From Sphingomonas sp. CROZ-RG-20F-R02-07 (GTDB lineage Bacteria; Pseudomonadota; Alphaproteobacteria; Sphingomonadales; Sphingomonadaceae): 64,000 nt of DNA. The notes under the pieces are model-generated. The model saw only the letters and a list, made by a program, of their open reading frames with translations, was not told the DNA's origin and made no database searches. The DNA lies in contig NZ_JAKNQJ010000002.1 in assembly GCF_022662335.1 (NCBI RefSeq), positions 124,001-188,000 of the forward strand. Direction: 5' to 3'. Shown piece by piece: positions 45,111 to 52,902 of the stretch (within the stretch, counting starts at the first letter, position 1; every line of letters begins with the position of its first letter). The position numbers and the translations under genes were made by a program.

Positions 45111-46258
45111 GACCGCACCAGCCCGCGCGCGACCAGGCCCTTGAGCGTCGCGCCGATACCCTCCGTCCAGGGCGGCGCATCGCGCGAGGTCACGACGCGG
45201 TTGACGAGCACGCCCAGCCGATCGCTGGCGATCGTCACCACGTCGCCCACCTTGTGCGTGAAGCCGCGGCCCGGCTCGTCGCGATCCTGCGTCGGGGCGA
45301 ACAGCGTGCCGAGGAACAGCGCGAAGCCGTCGGGGTATTGGTGTTCGCTGAGCGTCTGGCGGACCAGATCGAGCGGATCGCGGCTGATCTCGCGCATCGA
45401 GCTGGTCCCCTCGAGACGATAGTCATCGGTGCCGACGATCGTCAACGACAGTTCGGCGGCGCGCACGTCGTCGATCGTGAAGCCGTCGTCGAACAGGCGG
45501 ACGAGCGGGCCGAGCGAGCAGGACGCGTTGTTGTCCTTGGCCTTGCCGAGCAGCAAGGCCGAGCGGCCCTCGAAATCGCGCAGGTTCACGTCGTTGCCGA
45601 GCGTCGCACCCACCGCTTCGCCGTCCGGCGCGACGAGCAGCACCACTTCGGGCTCGGGATTGTTCCAGGTCGAATCGGAACGGACGCCAATGTCGGCACC
45701 CCAGCCCATGGTCGACAGCACCGGCGCCTTGGTGAACACCTCGGCGTCCGGCCCGATCGCGACCTCTAGATATTGCGACCACACGCCTTCGTCGATCAGC
45801 GCCGCTTTCAGGTCCGCGGCTTCGCGCGAGCCGGGCACCACGCTGCGGATCGACCCGCCGATCCGGCCCTCCAGCCGCGTGCGGAAATCCTGCGCGGCGG
45901 CGGCATCGCCGCGCGCGCGTTCCTCGAGCACGCGCTCCACGGCGGACGTCGCGAAGGTGACGCCGCACGCCTTGACGCATTGCAGATCGATCGGGGTGAG
46001 CATCCGCGCGGCGCCATCGGCCAGGACGGTGTCCAGCGTCCCGATCGCGCGTCCGCCCTCGGCGGTCAGCGAGCCGGCTTCGACCAGCAGCGAAACGGTC
46101 GGCTGCACCGCGCTCATGTCGTATACGACGCCCTGCGCTATCAGCACGGGGCAGGGGCCGTCGCCGAAGTCGATCCGGCCGAGAAAGCGACCCTCGCGCC
46201 AATCCGCCGGCAGGTTGGCGGCGACGTCGAAGACGGCCGCATCCGAACTCAAATGCAT
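45107..46258 (-). CDS. xylX: 2-keto-3-deoxyxylonate dehydratase (FAH family, XylX type)
   Basis: A 383-residue fumarylacetoacetate-hydrolase-family protein. CVKACGVTFATSAVERVLEE, the metal-binding E-x-E pattern in NNPEPEVVLLVAP, LGNDVNLRDFEGRSALLLGK and KDNNASCSLGPLVRLFDD are readable. The architecture and its coupling to xylose dehydrogenase match Caulobacter XylX, which dehydrates 2-keto-3-deoxy-xylonate to alpha-ketoglutarate semialdehyde. AAGGA precedes the ATG, and an xyl-box-like operator lies 12 bp further upstream. First gene of the operon xylX-xylB(-MFS); divergent from the sugar transporter. Genes for the lactonase, xylonate dehydratase and semialdehyde dehydrogenase are not in the window. 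Confidence 0.88.
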   Translation of the reverse strand: MHLSSDAAVFDVAANLPADWREGRFLGRIDFGDGPCPVLIAQGVVYDMSAVQPTVSLLVEAGSLTAEGGRAIGTLDTVLADGAARMLTPIDLQCVKACGVTFATSAVERVLEERARGDAAAAQDFRTRLEGRIGGSIRSVVPGSREAADLKAALIDEGVWSQYLEVAIGPDAEVFTKAPVLSTMGWGADIGVRSDSTWNNPEPEVVLLVAPDGEAVGATLGNDVNLRDFEGRSALLLGKAKDNNASCSLGPLVRLFDDGFTIDDVRAAELSLTIVGTDDYRLEGTSSMREISRDPLDLVRQTLSEHQYPDGFALFLGTLFAPTQDRDEPGRGFTHKVGDVVTIASDRLGVLVNRVVTSRDAPPWTEGIGATLKGLVARGLVRS

Positions 46259-46270
46259 GGCATCCTTTCC

Positions 46271-46284
46271 TGTTAGCGCTATCG
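46271..46284. promoter_or_regulatory. xyl-box operator upstream of xylX
   Basis: On the minus strand this reads CGATAGCGCTAACA, 12 of 14 matching the xyl-box TGGTAGCGCTAACA, with the right half exact. It begins 12 bp upstream of the xylX start codon, so bound repressor would block transcription or early elongation. Confidence 0.75.
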
Positions 46285-46397
46285 TGGACGATGTCGCACG
46301 CGGGCGTCAACCCGGCGCCTCCGGGGTTGCGCCGATCATATGCAGCCGGCATCCTCGCGACATGGGCGCATCGGCGGCCGGCGGCCAGGGCAAAGGC

Positions 46398-46436
46398 TTG
46401 ACATCGATCCCGCCGCCGCCTCTGGTAGCGCTCACA
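46398..46436 (+). promoter_or_regulatory. Promoter element and xyl-box operator of the sugar transporter
   Basis: TTGACA at 46398-46403 is a consensus -35 box. TGGTAGCGCTCACA at 46423-46436 matches 13 of 14 positions of the xyl-box TGGTAGCGCTAACA and occupies the expected -10 region, where no good -10 hexamer can be read. The site is 75 bp upstream of the transporter GTG and about 165 bp from xylX. Confidence 0.75.
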
Positions 46437-46511
46437 ATCGTGACGAGCATCACGGCGGCGCCGAATCTTGGGCGACCGGCGAAGCGTCGGAGCAAGAGGG
46501 AGAGGATAGCG

Positions 46512-47930
46512 GTGGCTGGTATTAGGACGGACGAGGAGGCGGTGAACATCCGCTTCATCGCCACGATCGTCATGGTGGCGACGATCGGCGGCTTCATGTT
46601 CGGATATGATTCGGGCGTCATCAACGGCACGCAAAAGGGTCTGGAGGCGGCGTTCGATCTCGGGCGCTTCGGCATCGGCGTGAACGTCGGTGCCATTCTC
46701 GTCGGATCGTCGATCGGCGCGTTCAGCGCCGGGCGGCTGGCCGACCGGATCGGGCGGCGATCGGTGATGATCCTGGCCGCCGTGCTGTTCGTGGGCAGCG
46801 CGCTGCTCGCCGGCGCCGCGCCGTCCTCCAGCGTCTTCATCTTCGCCCGTATCATCGGTGGGCTCGGTGTCGGCGCGGCGAGCGTGATCTCGCCGGTCTA
46901 TATCTCCGAAGTGACGCCGGCCGCGATCCGCGGTCGCCTGTCCAGCGTGCAGCAGGTGATGATCATCACCGGGCTGACCGGCGCGTTCGTCGCCAATTTC
47001 TTCCTCGCCCGCTATGCGGGCGGCTCGACCGCCGATTTCTGGCTAGGCGAAAAGGCCTGGCGCTGGATGTTCTGGCTGCAGGCGATCCCGGCCACGATCT
47101 ATTTCTTCGCGCTGCTCGGCATCCCCGAGAGCCCGCGTTATCTGGTTGTGAAGGGCCGCGACGCCGAAGCCGAGGCGGTGCTGACGCGTCTGTTCGGCCC
47201 CGCGACCGCGGCCCGCAAGGTGGGCGAGATCCGCGCCAGCCTGGCCGGCGACCACCACAAGCCCAAATTGTCGGATCTCATCAGCAAGGCGACCGGTCGC
47301 ATCCGCCCGATCGTGTGGGCGGGGATCGGTCTGGCGGTGTTCCAGCAGCTCGTCGGCATCAACGTCGTGTTCTATTACGGCGCGACCTTGTGGGAGGCGG
47401 TGGGCTTCTCGGAGGATTATGCGTTGCAGACCAACATCCTGTCGGGCGTGCTGTCGATCGCGGCATGCCTGTTCACGATCGCCACGGTGGACCGGATCGG
47501 CCGCAAGCCGCTCCTGCTGATCGGATCGGCTGGGATGGCGGTGACGCTGGCGACCGTCGCCTATGCCTTCTCCACCGCGGTGACGGGCGCCGGCGGCGCG
47601 GTGTCGCTGCCGGGGCATAACGGCCTGATCGCGCTGGTCGCGGCCAATCTGTACGTCATCTTCTTCAACGCGAGCTGGGGCCCGATCATGTGGGTCATGC
47701 TGGGCGAAATGTTCCCCAACCAGATCCGCGGGTCGGGGCTGGCGGTGGCGGGGTTCGCGCAGTGGATCGCGAACGCTCTCATCTCGGTCAGCTTCCCGTC
47801 GCTCGCGGTGTCGCCGGGGCTCAGCGTCACCTATTTCGGCTATGCCTTCTTCGCGGCGGTCTCGTTCTTCTTCGTGCGGGCGATGGTCACCGAAACGCGG
47901 GGTCGCGAGCTGGAAGACATGATCGGCTGA
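46512..47930 (+). CDS. Sugar porter family MFS transporter, probable D-xylose:H+ symporter
   Basis: A 472-residue inner-membrane protein with 12 predicted helices and the sugar-porter signatures: GGFMFGYDSGVINGT in helix 1, GRLADRIGRRSVMI, the PESPRYLVVKGR central loop, QQLVGINVVFYYG in helix 7 and DRIGRKPLLL. These are shared with XylE and GLUT-type transporters. The operator in its promoter and divergence from xylX make D-xylose (or arabinose) the likely substrate. The GTG at 46512 follows AGAGGA by six bases; a second GTG at EAV-NIRF is possible. The open frame continues upstream antisense to xylX and is not coding there. Confidence 0.9.
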   Translation: MAGIRTDEEAVNIRFIATIVMVATIGGFMFGYDSGVINGTQKGLEAAFDLGRFGIGVNVGAILVGSSIGAFSAGRLADRIGRRSVMILAAVLFVGSALLAGAAPSSSVFIFARIIGGLGVGAASVISPVYISEVTPAAIRGRLSSVQQVMIITGLTGAFVANFFLARYAGGSTADFWLGEKAWRWMFWLQAIPATIYFFALLGIPESPRYLVVKGRDAEAEAVLTRLFGPATAARKVGEIRASLAGDHHKPKLSDLISKATGRIRPIVWAGIGLAVFQQLVGINVVFYYGATLWEAVGFSEDYALQTNILSGVLSIAACLFTIATVDRIGRKPLLLIGSAGMAVTLATVAYAFSTAVTGAGGAVSLPGHNGLIALVAANLYVIFFNASWGPIMWVMLGEMFPNQIRGSGLAVAGFAQWIANALISVSFPSLAVSPGLSVTYFGYAFFAAVSFFFVRAMVTETRGRELEDMIG

Positions 47931-47945
47931 TACCGCGGCGCCGGG

Positions 47946-47966
47946 CCGCCGCCGATAGGGCGGCGG
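47946..47966. terminator. GC hairpin between convergent genes
   Basis: CCGCCGCC (47946-47953) and GGCGGCGG (47959-47966) make an 8-bp stem with a 5-base loop in the 40-bp gap between the transporter and the GGDEF-EAL gene. There is no T-tract, so it is at best a pause or 3'-protecting hairpin. Confidence 0.4.
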
Positions 47967-47970
47967 CGGA

Positions 47971-50619
47971 TCAGCCGGTTCGCCGGGCCGTGCGCAAGGT
48001 CTGGGCCGGGTTCAAGCGTTCGAGCGCGAAGGGCGTGTCGAACGCGAGACCGGCCCGGCCGTTGCGGATCCAGCGGATGCGCGCGGGGAACATCTGGTTC
48101 TCGAGCAATTCGATGGTCACCGCGAGGCCCACCGCATCGCCCTCGATCGCGATTCCCTCGATCATCGCGCCGCCGCTCGAGATGTCGCGGATGCGCACAT
48201 CGCCTTCCTGGTCGTCGATCGCGATCCGTGCGGAGCGCAGCATCTTGGTGCGCGGCGCGCGGCTGACCTTGTGCCCGGTCGCCTGGGCCCGGCCCTCGGC
48301 GATGCCGAGCTGTTCGCGCACCGTCTCCGCGCGCATCCCGCGGCCATAGACATAGCCCTGGATGTTCGTGCAGCCGAGCGCGCGCAACAGGTCGATCTCG
48401 TCCTGCACCTCGACGCCTTCCGCAGTCGTCTCCATGCCCAGCGTGTCGGCGAGCGTCACGATCGCCTTGATGATCGCGGCGTTGCGGTTGCCGGCCACCG
48501 CGGCTTCGCGGACGAAGGACTGGTCGATCTTGATCTTGTCGAACGGCGCGGTCCGGAGATAGCCGAACGACGAATAGCCGGTCCCGAAATCGTCGAGCGC
48601 GAGCCGCACGCCGATACCCTTCAGCGCCTTGAACATCCGCTCCGACGAGGCGGTCTCGTCGAGGAACACGCCTTCGGTGATCTCGAGTTCCAGCCGGTCG
48701 GGATCGAGCCCCGCGCTCGCGAGCGCGCTGGTGACGAGCGCGGGCAGGGCGGGGTTGGCGAACTGGATCGGCGATACGTTCACCGCCACGCGGACGCCGG
48801 GAGGCCAGGACGCCGCCTCGATACAGGCGGTGCGGAGCGCCCATTCGCCCATCGCCTCGATCAGTCCGCATTCCTCGGCCACCGGGATGAAGTCGGCGGG
48901 CGAGATCGGGCCACGCACCGGATGATCCCAGCGCATCAGCGCCTCGAACCCCGCGATCCGTTCGTCGGCGGTGCGCACCACGGGCTGATAGACCAGGTGG
49001 AACGCGCCGTTCGTCAGCGCGGCGCGCATGTCGTCCTCGAGCTGCTTGCGGCTTTGGGCGCCGGCCAGCATGTCGTTCGAATAGAAACGGTGGACGCCGC
49101 GCCCGTCGCCCTTGGCGGCATAGAGCGCGAGGTCGGCGTTGCGGATCAGCGTCTCGGCGTCCTCGCCATGCTGCGGCGTGATGGCGATGCCGATCGAGCA
49201 CCCGATCGCAACCGAGGCGCCGGCGATGAAATAGGGCTGCGACAGCGACGCGATCAGATCGCGCGCGAGTTCGGACAGCGCCTCGCGCGAATCCATGCCG
49301 GGCAGCAGCACCTGAAATTCGTCCCCGCCGATCCGCCCGACCAGGCCATTGTCGCCGACGCCGCGCTGGAGCCGCTGCGCCACCTGCTTCAGCAGCGCGT
49401 CGCCCGCCTGATGGCCGAGCGTGTCGTTCACCGCCTTGAACCGGTCGAGATCCATCAGGAACAGCGCGGTCGCGCGGTAGGGGCCGGCGCTCGGTGCGAG
49501 CGTCTTGTCGAGCGACAGGCGCATGCGCTGGCGGTTGGCCAGGCCGGTGAGGCTGTCGAACAGCGCCAGCCGCGTGATCTCGGCCTCCGATCGGCGGCGC
49601 TCGGTCAGGTCGGATCCCGATCCGATGAAGCCCTGGAACCGGCCGAGCTCGTCGACCACCGGTCGGCCCGAGATCGACCACCAACGCTCGCCGCTGGTGT
49701 CCGGCGCGGCGCACACGGAATAATCGGAAAACGACGTGCGCGACGACACGTGAAAGGCGAGCGTGCGCTCGGTGCCGGGCGCGTCGCTGTCCATCCGGAA
49801 GATGTCGGTGAGCGTGCGGCCGAGCGGCGCGATTCCCGCCGCGGTCAATTCGCTACCCACCTTGGCCGAGACATAGGTGAGCCGGCCGTCGCGATTGGCT
49901 TCCCAGAACCAGCCGGTGCCGTGCTGTTCGAATTCCGCCACCATCTTGGCCGCGCGCTGGCTGCGATAGCCGTCACGCAACTGGTCGATCGAAGATTTCA
50001 GGTCGAGCCGCGCGAGACGCAGGATCGCCGCCCAGAGACAGGCCAGAAAGCCGATCGCGACGCCGATGGTGACCAGCGACGCCGACAGGAACGCGACGCC
50101 CGCGACCAGCCCCGACGCCAGCGCGAGCGTCGCGCTGCGCACCGGGTGAAGCGTGATCGCACCGATCGCGATCGCGCCGACCATCGCTACGAAACAGCTC
50201 AGCCGTATCGGGCCGGCCGGCAGCGTGAGGCAACTCCACAACAGACAGGACTGCGCCAGCGCCAGCATCGCGGCGGCGAGCGCCACGCCGCGCGTGCGCA
50301 GGAAGGTCGAGCGATCGCAAAGCACGGGTAGGCGGAGCAAGGCCAGAATGCCGCAGGCGATGAGGAGAAGCCCCGCGCCGTTCACCGCCATCCTCGCGGT
50401 CGATCCGGCATCATGCGCGAGACAGGCGGCGATCGGAAATGCGGTGGCGGCCAGCGCCTGCGCACCGATGGCGATCGGCCACACCGCATCGACTTGGTTC
50501 AACCGGTGAAGATGCGTGCCGGTCGCCGGATCATTCTCGTTTTCCGCCAGGCCGAGAACACGCAGCACGCCGGCCAGGCCGGAGGGCGGCGTTTCGTCGA
50601 AAGGCACGATGAACTGCAT
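47971..50619 (-). CDS. Membrane PAS-GGDEF-EAL-PilZ cyclic-di-GMP protein
   Basis: An 882-residue signalling protein. About five or six membrane helices (residues 48-200) are followed by a PAS domain (about 225-345), a GGDEF domain with intact GGDEF at 431-435, an EAL domain (EAL at 559-561, EITEG, LDDFGTGYSS) and a C-terminal PilZ domain (from about 790: RSARIAIDD, DISSGG). The RxxD inhibitory site before GGDEF is absent (GDNG). Both synthase and phosphodiesterase cores look intact, so net activity is not predictable; PilZ would let it sense its own product. Divergent from fumarase with a 91-bp gap; ATG at 50619. Confidence 0.9.
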   Translation of the reverse strand: MQFIVPFDETPPSGLAGVLRVLGLAENENDPATGTHLHRLNQVDAVWPIAIGAQALAATAFPIAACLAHDAGSTARMAVNGAGLLLIACGILALLRLPVLCDRSTFLRTRGVALAAAMLALAQSCLLWSCLTLPAGPIRLSCFVAMVGAIAIGAITLHPVRSATLALASGLVAGVAFLSASLVTIGVAIGFLACLWAAILRLARLDLKSSIDQLRDGYRSQRAAKMVAEFEQHGTGWFWEANRDGRLTYVSAKVGSELTAAGIAPLGRTLTDIFRMDSDAPGTERTLAFHVSSRTSFSDYSVCAAPDTSGERWWSISGRPVVDELGRFQGFIGSGSDLTERRRSEAEITRLALFDSLTGLANRQRMRLSLDKTLAPSAGPYRATALFLMDLDRFKAVNDTLGHQAGDALLKQVAQRLQRGVGDNGLVGRIGGDEFQVLLPGMDSREALSELARDLIASLSQPYFIAGASVAIGCSIGIAITPQHGEDAETLIRNADLALYAAKGDGRGVHRFYSNDMLAGAQSRKQLEDDMRAALTNGAFHLVYQPVVRTADERIAGFEALMRWDHPVRGPISPADFIPVAEECGLIEAMGEWALRTACIEAASWPPGVRVAVNVSPIQFANPALPALVTSALASAGLDPDRLELEITEGVFLDETASSERMFKALKGIGVRLALDDFGTGYSSFGYLRTAPFDKIKIDQSFVREAAVAGNRNAAIIKAIVTLADTLGMETTAEGVEVQDEIDLLRALGCTNIQGYVYGRGMRAETVREQLGIAEGRAQATGHKVSRAPRTKMLRSARIAIDDQEGDVRIRDISSGGAMIEGIAIEGDAVGLAVTIELLENQMFPARIRWIRNGRAGLAFDTPFALERLNPAQTLRTARRTG

Positions 50620-50710
50620 CGCGTCATCTATCCAAACCTAGCTTACAAAAATGCTAAGCGAACACCATTAACGCGCCGCCGTTGCCGTGATGGGGTTTGG
50701 AATCTAGAGC

Positions 50711-52240
50711 ATGCGCATGACCACGATCATCCGCGAAGCCGATCTGATCGAGAGCGTCGCCGACGCGCTCCAGTTCATCAGCTACTATCACCCGATGGAT
50801 TATATCCGCGCGCTGGGCGTGGCTTACGAGGCGGAACAATCGCCCGCGGCCAAGGACGCGATCGCGCAGATCCTCACGAACAGCCGGATGTGCGCCGAGG
50901 GGCATCGCCCGATCTGCCAGGATACCGGGATCGTGACGGTCTTCATCAAATGGGGGCAGGATTGCCGGCTGGAACGCGGCGACCGTTCGCTGCAGGCGGT
51001 CGCCGACGAGGGCGTGCGCCGTGCCTATCTCCACCCCGAGAACAAGCTGCGCGCCTCGATCCTCGCCGACCCTGCGTTCACGCGGCGTAACACCAAGGAC
51101 AATACGCCGAGCGTGCTGAACGTCGAGATGGTGCCCGGCAACACCGTGTCCGTCGATGTCGCGGCCAAGGGCGGCGGATCGGAGAACAAGTCCAAGTTCA
51201 AGATGATGAATCCGAGCGACTCGATCGTCGACTGGGTGCTGGAGATGATCCCGCAGATGGGCGCGGGTTGGTGTCCGCCGGGCATGCTCGGCATCGGCAT
51301 CGGCGGCACCGCCGAGAAGTCGATGCTGCTCGCCAAGCAATCGCTGATGGGCGCCATCGACATGGCGCAATTGAAGCAGCGCGGGCCCCGCAACGATATC
51401 GAGGCGCTGCGCATCGAGATCTACGACAAGGTCAACGCGCTGGGCATCGGCGCGCAGGGGCTGGGCGGCCTGTCGACCATCCTCGACGTGAAGATCCTCG
51501 ACTGGCCGACCCATGCCGCCTCGAAGCCGGTGGCGATGATCCCCAATTGCGCCGCCACCCGCCACGCGCATTTCGTGCTCGACGGTTCGGGCCCGGTCTA
51601 TCTCGAAGCGCCAAGCCTCGCCGAATGGCCCGAGGTGAACTGGACGCCCGACCAGGCGGCGATCCGCGTCGATCTCGACACGCTGACGCCCGCGGTGGTG
51701 CAGTCGTGGAAACATGGCGACCGGCTGCTGCTGTCGGGCAAGATGCTCACCGGCCGCGATGCCGCGCACAAGCGAATCCGCGACATGCTGGACGCGGGCG
51801 AACCGCTGCCCGTCGCGTTCGCGGGCCGGGTGATCTATTATGTCGGCCCGGTCGATCCGGTCGGCGAGGAGGTGGTCGGCCCCGCCGGCCCCACGACCGC
51901 CACGCGGATGGACAAGTTCACGCGGATGATGCTCGATCAGGGCCTGCTCGCGATGGTGGGCAAGGCGGAGCGCGGCCCGGCGGCGATCGACGCGATCCGC
52001 GACGCGCGATCGGCCTATCTGATGGCGGTGGGCGGCGCGGCCTATCTGGTGGCACGCGCGATCAAGGGATCGAAGGTGGTGGGCTTCGCCGATCTGGGCA
52101 TGGAGGCGATCTACGAATTCGAGGTGAGCGACTTTCCCGTCACGGTCGCGGTGGATAGCGAGGGGCAGTCGGTCCACCATCTGGCGCCGCTGGTGTGGCG
52201 CGAACGGATCGCGCGCGAAGGCCTGTTGCAGAACGCCTGA
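50711..52240 (+). CDS. fumA: Fumarate hydratase, class I (Fe-S)
   Basis: A 509-residue single-chain class I fumarase interconverting fumarate and malate in the TCA cycle. The three cysteines that should hold the 4Fe-4S cluster are C69 (PICQDTG), C188 (GWCPPGMLG) and C280 (IPNCAATRH). The N-terminal alpha part and C-terminal beta part (from about 330, LSGKMLTGRDAAHKR, VGPAGPTTATRMD) are joined as in FumA. A second ATG lies two codons in. The last 101 bp overlap the convergent XRE gene. Monocistronic by context. Confidence 0.95.
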   Translation: MRMTTIIREADLIESVADALQFISYYHPMDYIRALGVAYEAEQSPAAKDAIAQILTNSRMCAEGHRPICQDTGIVTVFIKWGQDCRLERGDRSLQAVADEGVRRAYLHPENKLRASILADPAFTRRNTKDNTPSVLNVEMVPGNTVSVDVAAKGGGSENKSKFKMMNPSDSIVDWVLEMIPQMGAGWCPPGMLGIGIGGTAEKSMLLAKQSLMGAIDMAQLKQRGPRNDIEALRIEIYDKVNALGIGAQGLGGLSTILDVKILDWPTHAASKPVAMIPNCAATRHAHFVLDGSGPVYLEAPSLAEWPEVNWTPDQAAIRVDLDTLTPAVVQSWKHGDRLLLSGKMLTGRDAAHKRIRDMLDAGEPLPVAFAGRVIYYVGPVDPVGEEVVGPAGPTTATRMDKFTRMMLDQGLLAMVGKAERGPAAIDAIRDARSAYLMAVGGAAYLVARAIKGSKVVGFADLGMEAIYEFEVSDFPVTVAVDSEGQSVHHLAPLVWRERIAREGLLQNA

Positions 52241-52466
52241 GCGCGGCCGGATCGGGCGCGGCGTCGTCGGGAAAGGGGTCGGCGGAAAACACCGCCTCGA
52301 CAGGCCTTGCCAGCAGGCGCGCGATGGCCATGCCCAGTTCGAGGCTGGGCGCATAGTCGCCGCGTTCGAGGCAGCCGATGGTCTGCGGATTGACCCCCAC
52401 CGCGATCGCCACGTCGCGCCTGGAAAGCCCATGCGCCTTGCGAAGCGTGCCGATGCGATTGAACAT
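52140..52466 (-). CDS. Small XRE-type transcriptional regulator
   Basis: A 108-residue protein whose first 65 residues are a lone helix-turn-helix: TLRKAHGLSRRDVAIAVGVN, then PQTIGCLERGDYAPSLELGM and AIARLLARPVEAVFSADPF. This is the short regulator family of about 67 residues often found with small membrane proteins. Here a 40-residue Pro/Ala/Arg-rich tail follows, translated from DNA that is antisense to the end of fumarase, so the tail may be incidental. The ATG at 52466 directly precedes the domain. Target unknown. Confidence 0.75.
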   Translation of the reverse strand: MFNRIGTLRKAHGLSRRDVAIAVGVNPQTIGCLERGDYAPSLELGMAIARLLARPVEAVFSADPFPDDAAPDPAALRRSATGLRARSVRATPAAPDGGPTAPRYPPRP

Positions 52467-52567
52467 GGCAGCGTTCAACCGCAACGCGAAAACCGGAGCA
52501 AATCCAATCGCATCCGATTTGATCGGCATTCCCGCGCCTGCGCGATGCGCCACCGGACGCGCAAATG

Positions 52568-52608
52568 AAAAGAGGTTGCCGGACGCCTCTCGGCAGCCCG
52601 ACAACCTC
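52568..52608 (-). terminator. Rho-independent terminator of a small minus-strand transcript
   Basis: On the minus strand GAGGTTGTCGG (52608-52598) pairs with CCGGCAACCTC (52582-52572), an 11-bp stem with one G-T pair and a 15-base loop, followed by TTTT (52571-52568). It lies between the small ORF at 52719-52775 and the XRE start at 52466, separating their transcripts. Confidence 0.7.
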
Positions 52609-52612
52609 CAGA

Positions 52613-52718
52613 CATGGTCAGCGGCCGGAAGCTCCAGCCCGGAGGACCATGCGAGCCGCAGGTCTATGCCGATGCGCGTTGACTGGGGGAGGATACCCCC
52701 CGCACACCGACGGCGAAC
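52613..52718 (-). other. Structured region of the small minus-strand transcript
   Basis: Between the 18-codon ORF and the terminator the minus strand contains two further dyads: CATGGTC/GACCATG (52613-52619 with 52645-52651) enclosing a CCGG-rich stem, and a G5/C5 hairpin near 52684-52702. No longer ORF with codon bias is seen. With the promoter, ORF and terminator it makes a plausible independent RNA of roughly 260 bases, which may be a small RNA as much as an mRNA. Confidence 0.45.
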
Positions 52719-52775
52719 CTAGCGGCGCGTCCCCCGAACGAACCGAACCGAACTCACTGCTGAACCATGAGACAT
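52719..52775 (-). CDS. 18-residue ORF with an exceptional Shine-Dalgarno
   Basis: The minus-strand sequence AAAGGAGGTGATCC (52790-52777) is fully complementary to the 3' tail of bacterial 16S rRNA and lies seven bases (from GGAGG) before ATG at 52775. The ORF reads MSHGSAVSSVRFVRGTRR and ends in TAG at 52719. A hairpin (CACCCA/TGGGTG, 52807-52822) stands upstream. I do not know a homologue. Such a strong site on so short an ORF suggests a leader peptide, a tiny protein or an RNA that binds ribosomes. Confidence 0.5.
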   Translation of the reverse strand: MSHGSAVSSVRFVRGTRR

Positions 52776-52829
52776 CGGATCACCTCCTTTCGCTTGTTGA
52801 TAAGAGCACCCAGCCTTGGGTGCGTCCGC

Positions 52830-52858
52830 AATGTGAGCGCGACGCGGCCGCGATGCAA
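52830..52858 (-). promoter_or_regulatory. Candidate promoter of the small transcript
   Basis: On the minus strand TTGCAT (52858-52853) and CACATT (52835-52830) are spaced by 17 bases. Transcription from here would begin just before the CACCCA/TGGGTG hairpin and run through the 18-codon ORF to the terminator at 52568. Confidence 0.35.
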
Positions 52859-52902
52859 GCCTTGTCTTGATCGGTCCGGCGCATGCCGCGCACGGGCGGC
52901 GG

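Noticed and set aside
42756-45422. 888-codon plus-strand frame over the MFS, SDR and xylX genes
   Set aside because: It spans three well-supported minus-strand genes and has shadow composition without domains.
46307-46855. Minus-strand frame overlapping the transporter start
   Set aside because: It covers the promoter, operator and first helices of a clear sugar transporter and shows no domain of its own.
50654-52432. 592-codon minus-strand frame opposite fumarase
   Set aside because: Low-complexity His/Arg/Asp-rich composition opposite a complete fumarase; its first residues are an out-of-frame reading of the XRE gene.
52777-52790. GGATCACCTCCTTT as a 16S rRNA 3'-end fragment
   Set aside because: The match stops at this short tail; neither helix 45 nor any other 16S sequence flanks it. 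On the minus strand it is a well-placed Shine-Dalgarno.
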